A stretch of DNA of 64,000 bases from Terebella lapidaria (taxonomy: Eukaryota; Annelida; Polychaeta; Terebellida; Terebellidae): assembly GCA_949152475.1 (NCBI GenBank), contig OX424564.1, forward strand, positions 23,062,165 to 23,126,164, given 5' to 3'. Positions 58,303 through 64,000 of this stretch are shown piece by piece; within the stretch, counting starts at the first letter, position 1; each line of letters begins with the position of its first letter. Below the pieces are notes generated by a model. That model saw only the letters and a list, made by a program, of their open reading frames with translations, had not been told where the DNA came from and did no database searches. The position numbers and the translations under genes were made by a program.

Positions 58303-60441
58303 TTTTTTGTTTGTTTTACAGTGTCTCCCTGGACTGTCATTGTGCCACACTGGTGCTTGTCGTATTGTTATTTGTGAAATGTGTATTATATATTTTTGTG
58401 TTTATGGATGTTGCTAACCGTTCGTGTGTTGAGGAATAATAAACCCAAACATTCATATATTATTTCATATTCTGTTCATTGAGATGTATAAATTTCTACG
58501 TCTGGTCAAAATCTACTGCATCAACAAACTACTAATAAATTGTGTCATCCAGGTAGCATAAATTATATACAGAAATACCAATTTACAAACAGAGCCAAAA
58601 ATGCACAGGGCACATTGAATCTAAACAATTGCATTGATATCCAATTCAATACAAATTGACAATACAATTGTGATGTGTCAAATATAAATTTTCACAGAAC
58701 TGACATTTTATATCGAACTTCATATTAAATTTGATAGTACACGTGAGCAACTTATATTCTTGTTAGCCTTTATGTTCTGAAAACCATATAGTTTGCCGCA
58801 ACTACGTAATGCACATATTTCAGAAGTTACGTAGTTATAATCCCAACGTATACTACCATATTGCCAACCATGCATATAAATGTGCAATCAGTTATCTCTG
58901 AGTTATGTGAAGCAGAACAGGAAGCTACAAATGCTAAAGTTTATACTAAAGTTTATACTAGAGTTATTTTCATTGAGATATCATTATGGATGTGAATTTC
59001 ATCTGTGACAAATTTTGCTGTCAATGTGCACTGCATAATATGCAGTTCAGGCACACATGAGTTTGTTAACATACCTTTGTGTTTCTCATATATCCTTTAT
59101 ATGAGCAGCAACGAAATCTGCTATTTACGTAAATGAAAAACTGCTAACCGTTTTCACCTCAGTGTCATGCAGTCGACGAATCACTTATAGTTCATACATT
59201 GGCGCAAACTGTTGAGTCTTGGACTCGATTGGCAATCATCGATTGGTGCATTGTTCTTCAGATAGGGGTTCTAGCTGTCAGGACTGATTAACTTCAAAAT
59301 ACAGGAACGAATAATTCCTACTTATTGTACTAATAGTTCTATTTATCAAAATGAAAAATCACAAAATAATCCCGGCAATAAAACTCAGCTGTGAGACATG
59401 ATATAGTATATGCTTCAACCCAGCGAATTGCTAAGTTACAATCAAACCGAAGCGATATGATTGGGTTTCATTCCTAGTTAACAGAGCATATTATTTGAAA
59501 ATTACAGCCCTAAAAATAAACTAGTAAATTTTGCAGCAAACGATCTATTATTTTGTGGTCAATCAGTCGTGACAGCTAGAATTCATATTTATGAATGAAC
59601 GGCGCAGGGTCAGCGGCTGTTTTCTTTCACTCACCAATCAGCGATTGTCAATTGGGCCAATGGCTCATCAATTTGTGTTAGGGTGAACTACAAGTGACTT
59701 GTCAATTGCATGTTTTTTGTGCTTCGAAAATTACCTGTCATATAATTATCAGCTGTCTCGGAGTTGGCCCTCGTGATTGAAATTGACAAGAGTTGGTTGT
59801 TCCCGTTTATAGCTATACTTGATTTGCATGATTCATGATATTTCATTATAAACCCCTATATAATCTGATATCGCCGTTGATACCACTAGTTAATTTGTGA
59901 TCTTGATCTCAGGATTTATAGGAGATAATACACTGATGACCTCGAACAGACACTGATATCACTTCTCCTAAATCATTGCATCATCTCGCACTTACATTGG
60001 TGAAAAAAAAACTTTTTCCACTAGGAATTGACCTGCTCGCATCTCTTAGCATATGGCACGTTATATAGTTTTGGGAAGAAAACACACAGACGTACATTTT
60101 CTTACAGGTCGACAATAGTTCATGACTTTAATAAAATCACATCAAGTATTGTCCTTGGAACTTATGGAGAATATCAAATTGATTGGTTGCTTACAGTTCT
60201 TTAGAAACGTCGTTTTCAAACGTGAAGATAATTCATGCTGACCAAGATTCTTTTCTACATGGTTCATTAGAAAATATTAGCAACCTGGGTATATTTCATT
60301 ACATACTTTCATAGATCACTACACGTTTAATTACTCAGTAAACATTATGGGCGACACTGAGTTTGTTATGCCACACAAACTTCCACACAAACATATCATG
60401 CTGAAAGATCAGGGCAAGTTATGTCTGCAAACACTTACACT
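58303..60441. other. H8 3' flank and H9 upstream region
   Basis: This is the second copy of the non-coding part of the tandem unit. It contains a module copy at 59558-59607 (GTCAATCAGTCGTGACAGCT ... ACGGCGCAGG) and a partial one near 59255-59295. No gene is supported. Confidence 0.6.
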
Positions 60442-60490
60442 GGCGCCAGACCTGCAGACATGAGGGTTCTGGCCGTCACGCCTGATTGAT
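60442..60490 (+). promoter_or_regulatory. Conserved upstream module of H9
   Basis: GGCGCCAGACCTGCAGACAT, GAGGGTTCTGGCCGTCACGC, CTGATTGAT, ending 164 bp before the start codon. TATAAAA is at 60554-60560. The promoter is intact although the gene is broken. Confidence 0.8.
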
Positions 60491-60653
60491 TCAACAACTA
60501 CACAGCAATTGATCTCTCATGGGGAAGTGTGAAAAACATTTTCAAGGAAATGATATAAAATAGATATTGACTATTTGCATGCATCAGAATATCATCACCT
60601 TTCCAGTAGTTCATAACATTCGGTAATAACTCCTGCCTAGAAAATTGCGAATC

Positions 60654-61580
60654 ATGTTCACTATTGAGAATATTTTGGACAAACGTCCATTGCCTAAAGT
60701 TCCAAATCAATCAACAAAACGGATTCTGATGATGCCAACAATTGTGACAAACATGAATATAAAAGCACTGTCCAACTGTACGAGCAATATGTCACTTGCA
60801 ACAGAATACAAGTTTATACAGATTTAAACGTTTCTGGGTTTGACAGAATCCTCCCCAGTCTGGATGAATCCAGTGACGGATCTGTCAGCAGCCAGACGAG
60901 CTCTCCACTGTCGACAGAATCTTCTTCTGGTTAGTAAAGTACCTGTGTCCCCGCCAGATCCGTAAAATTTGAAATGAAGATATGAACTTATTTGCGTAAT
61001 TAATAAATAATTATCAATGTTGTTTTCCTCTCGCATAGATGACAGTCCACCAGCTGGCAAGAGGAAAAAAGTAAGGTGTTGTTTTTCCACTCAACAGTTG
61101 GAAGGTCTGGAGGCGTCATACAGGAAACAGAAGTATTTGCATACATCACAATGTAAAGAGCTGGCAAGCAGATTGGGATTGATCGTCAGGTAAGTCAATA
61201 CGGTTTCAAGTTAACCTTTCAACAGTTATAATGTGAACAAAATATACAATGCTGTATTATGAATCCTTAAAATTGAGGACAGGATATTATTCATTTTCCT
61301 TGTATATATATTTCAGGTCAAAACATGGTTCCAGAACCGACGAATGAAAGACAAGCGCCAGGGAATTGATCCAGAGATTCACAGCACGGGGTTGTCTTTT
61401 TTGGGGACTCCAACCTACATCCCAGCAACATACCCATCGCCCATCTCGTCACAACCGAACGTTTCTAAGACGACGCCACTGTTCGTGATACCCCCTCCAC
61501 TACCAGTGATAGGACAGTTCAGCACACCAAACAGTGCACTCGGACACTTGTCAGAACCTCTTCTCAAAATATCACATTGA
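60654..61580 (+). pseudogene. Homeobox paralogue H9, decayed by two 4-bp deletions
   Basis: Exons are 60654-60929, 61039-61189 and 61317-61580. Exon 1 is 276 bp where the frame needs 280: four bases (AAAT) are missing after AACAAAACGG relative to H2. Exon 2 is 151 bp instead of 155: ACTG is missing before ATCGTCAG, at homeodomain residues 41-42. The two losses do not restore the frame. Exon 3 is open but ends early (LGHLSEPLLKISH then stop). It begins MFTIENILDKRPLPK and shares NQSTKR and the NCDKH region with H1 and H2, although it is on the opposite strand at the other end of the cluster. AATAAA is at 61696-61701. Confidence 0.85.
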
Positions 61581-61701
61581 ATACGTTTCATTGGAGAAAA
61601 ATACAATTGCATTTAGAATTGGTGCTTGAAAGGATGCTTCATCTATTATTCAAATAGAGTTGTTTGTTACTGACTATTGGTTGATTGTGTATGTCAATAA
61701 A

Positions 61702-62525
61702 CATTGGTTTTCATTAGATGCGACTTTTGAATGGTCCATGAGATGATCTTCTTTCAGAACTGTGAGGTTGTATATGTACCAGTCAAATCGTCATCGTTCA
61801 TACGGTTATAATAATATTATCAGAGATACATTAAGTGCTTCTATTATAAATATGATTAGACACTTCAAAATTATAGAATACCCAGCCCTGTGCTGTGCTG
61901 TCTTCTATATTCAATGAGGACTAAAAAGGCGACAGTCATATAAAATGGCAACCATTTAGTAGGTGAGAAGTATCAAGGCGCAACGTATGATACCTGGGCC
62001 GGACATGCACCGCCATAAGCCTACATATTATGGCCCATGTGTGATAGGTCACTCCTTCTAAATTCAATGAAATTTGAAAAGGTGCCAAACGGATTAAATG
62101 ACATTCATTCAGTGGGTGAGTATTGGTAGAGTGTGCTACATGGGCCCATATTGTTCGTAGACGAGTACTTTCACAGTAACCAGATGTGATGTGAGCAATG
62201 CATTTTATACACACTACTTAACCTGAAAATGTTGACAGTGAGTACAATTTATCAACGATTTCAGTTTAGCTTTAGTGATGTGTACATTTGCGTTGACTTA
62301 TGAGTATACCACGAGGGTGTATCATGCCCGAGTGGCTTCACACTTTGAAGTGTAAATAGTTGCCGCAATGACTACTCATTTATGACGACACTCAATCAAA
62401 TCGGGGCACTCAAAAGATCAGTCAGCCGCTCAACTGCTCTCGGCTAATGTATAAATCGGACCTTCCCTCGAGGTGTACAGTAAAGAGACGAACGCTTTCG
62501 ATGTATCAAAGTCAGTGATGTCAAA
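61702..62525. other. Between H9 and H10; H10 promoter region
   Basis: No coding sequence is supported. A TATAAA box lies at 62450-62455, 71-76 bp before the H10 start. The ~50-bp module of the other nine genes is not recognisable here; only a loose TCAATCAAATCGGGGC at about 62393 recalls its first part. Confidence 0.55.
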
Positions 62526-63785
62526 ATGTTCACAAAATTTACCATCGAGAACATATTGTGCGATAACGCGCTAGGGAAATCGAAAGAAGTCGACACAAAA
62601 CGGAATGTCTCAGAAAACGGAAACGATAGTATTCCACCAATGAAAATCGCAAAGACAGAAGAAGCGTCTTCATCAAGTTTTTGTCAACTAGAAATGAAAT
62701 CGACTGCGTCGGAGCAAAATGTCTCATCCGTGTTCGTTGCTAATGGTAGGTACCCTTCACATACTAATACATCTACTTTAATAATACACACAATCTCAAA
62801 ACATACACAGATTTCGTAAAACTAAGGTATAAAACACTACTTAAAAGTCTTGCTATACCTTCTGTTGAAACAAACATTATTATTATTATCTCACCAAATC
62901 ACGAATATCACTAGTAAATGTACGAATAAAAAACTCTTGTAGATCTACTACTTTTTCACCCATCTGTTTACTTTGAAGAGTTTTCAACTCTGAGTATTCA
63001 TGTCTGCATCTAATCAAAGGAATATTCCATCATTTATGACAATAAATTTATAGTAATAATTCGACTCCTTTCAGAAAAGAAAAAGAAAACACGCACGTGT
63101 TTTACGCGCGAACAGCTGCACAGTTTGGAAACGACATATGCTAAACGGCGCTACCTACCGGCGAAAGACCGCACACTGCTAGCAGAGTTTCTGGGCTTGT
63201 CTTGTCAACAGGTGCGCAGTCAATTCAATTTTTCTTCTCACACACCAAATTATTGAAAATTCATTCATATTTAATCTATCATAATCTAAAATTATATATG
63301 TAGGCCACAAACATGATCAGTTCCTCCATTAAACGGAGTTCTTAAGTATTTCCCGTTATTTCCAGGTGAAGACCTGGTTTCAGAATCGCCGAATGAAGGA
63401 CAAGCGTCTATGTTTTGGTGTGAGTGGAAATCCCACTGCAGTTTTACCTAACCAGCTGGCTGCGTTCACAACATACTCCACCAATATGGTACAAATTCTC
63501 AACAGATTTTCGAGCTGCACGAGTACCCAGGCCAAGAGTAACCTCGTTGTGCTTGGTCCGTGGGTGCAAGGGTCCCAACCAGTTAAGGACGGTGTTCCAG
63601 TGTCCACGCAACCACCACATGGGGCTCTTCAAGTTGCCGGCAACTTGAATGGATCGAACAAGGCCTTGCAACCACCAGCTACAGCGCCATCTTGTATTTC
63701 CAACGGAAGTACCGGAAATGAGCCTATTTCCGTTCCGTGTGTCTCAGTGGGACAGTTTGTGACAACTGACACCATGCGGTCGTAA
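62526..63785 (+). CDS. Homeobox gene H10, divergent or founder-like member (258 aa)
   Basis: Exons are 62526-62745, 63075-63211 and 63366-63785, with the same intron phases (1 and 0) and the same Q44/V45 intron as its neighbours. The start is MFTKFTIENILCDNAL, with the eh1-like FTIENIL displaced three residues inward. The homeodomain reads KKTRTCFTREQLHSLETTYA, KRRYLPAKDRTLLAEFLGLS, CQQ / VKTWFQNRRMKDKRLCF. T9, E11 and the A29-K30-D31-R32-like segment are closer to ordinary ANTP-class sequences than those of H1-H9. The C-terminus is different and longer, with no LGTPTYIP segment. By its K-T-W-F-Q-N-R-R-M-K helix 3, the eh1 motif and the 44/45 intron it fits the NK-like group, with Vent-like families the nearest I can name. 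That placement is inference. Confidence 0.85.
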
Positions 63786-64000
63786 TTTTCAACTACATAT
63801 TTTTGTTTGAACCGACAGACTGTGTTCAGCAATTAGATGGGAGGACACATTTAGTTTGTTTGTTTGAAGAATAATCTTATATTCCGATAATTGTTTTCTC
63901 GTTTTCTATGTATTTTGGCACGATTTCGATTTAAATTATAATTATACTTGTACAGGTACATTTTCGAATAGATGATGTTACATGTTGGAAGGAAATATTC
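63786..64000. other. 3' flank of H10
   Basis: 3' untranslated and downstream sequence of H10 up to the window edge. No canonical AATAAA is seen within it (ATTATAATTATA-type text only). Confidence 0.5.

Larger units (their letters stand above)
54041..60490. repeat. Tandem duplication: H7 unit and H8 unit, each ~3.2-3.4 kb
   Basis: The H7 gene with its 3' flank up to the H8 module is repeated as H8 with its 3' flank up to the H9 module. Shared landmarks include TGTCTCCCTGGACT after the stop, GCACAGGGCACATTGAA, AACAGGAAGCTACAAAT, and the distal module at 56221 versus 59558. Exon lengths are identical. The duplication includes about 2 kb of upstream DNA that precedes H8 and H9. Confidence 0.85.

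Noticed and set aside
31913..63785. Assigning the cluster to Evx because of the MKDKRQ after helix 3
   Set aside because: Helix 3 reads QVKTWFQNRRMK rather than the Evx IKVWFQNRRMK, helix 1 and 2 do not match, and the 44/45 intron and N-terminal eh1 motif point to NK-like families instead.

Overview
This is eukaryotic, AT-rich animal DNA. Genes have spliceosomal introns with GT..AG ends, TATA boxes and AATAAA signals, and the intergenic DNA is packed with MITE-like and other mobile-element remnants. The gene types (RANBP9/10, PGAP4, ETS-related, ANTP-class homeobox), the frequent ACATGTA words and the repeat style suggest a marine invertebrate, possibly a non-vertebrate deuterostome or a lophotrochozoan. 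The sequence alone does not settle the phylum.

Left arm (1-17.5 kb). The first two coding exons of a RANBP9/RANBP10 homologue lie on the minus strand (2105-4567) and the rest of that gene runs off the left edge. After that come mobile elements: a short TIR element at 5.4 kb, a 0.4 kb direct repeat, a 1.08 kb TTAA-flanked foldback MITE, a 0.2 kb TA-flanked MITE, two copies of an AGGTCA-rich repeat with matching 12-bp inverted ends, and a 4.35 kb composite element with ~85-bp inverted ends and decayed gag-like coding sequence. Two well-formed minus-strand exons (10815-11368) sit among them and may be the distal part of the next gene.

Middle (17.5-31 kb). A fifteen-exon minus-strand gene (17541-26030) can be assembled with every splice phase consistent and a total of 1034 codons plus stop. 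It encodes a helical N-terminus, a long Ser/Glu-rich linker and three consecutive ETS-like winged-helix modules. Each module is an exon pair with the same 1-0-1 phase pattern. A single-coding-exon PGAP4 (TMEM246) homologue follows at 29511-30785.

Right arm (31.9-63.8 kb). This is a lineage-specific homeobox cluster of ten genes. Five are on the minus strand (32-49.6 kb) and five on the plus strand (51-63.8 kb), diverging from about 50 kb. Nine are close paralogues with one architecture: exon 1 has an eh1-like FTIDNIL start and a Ser-rich end, exon 2 has homeodomain residues 1-44, and exon 3 has V45 to the C-terminus. Six of these nine are intact and three are decayed. The tenth, H10, is more conventional and may be closest to the founder. 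The nine paralogues share a ~50-bp upstream module, 138-164 bp before the start codon, and most have a TATA box about 90-100 bp before it. Extra and orphan module copies, a 3.2 kb tandem unit and inverted non-coding matches record repeated tandem and inverted duplication. One distal module is split by a 2.5 kb nested transposon insertion that an uninterrupted paralogue allows to be dated relative to the duplication.
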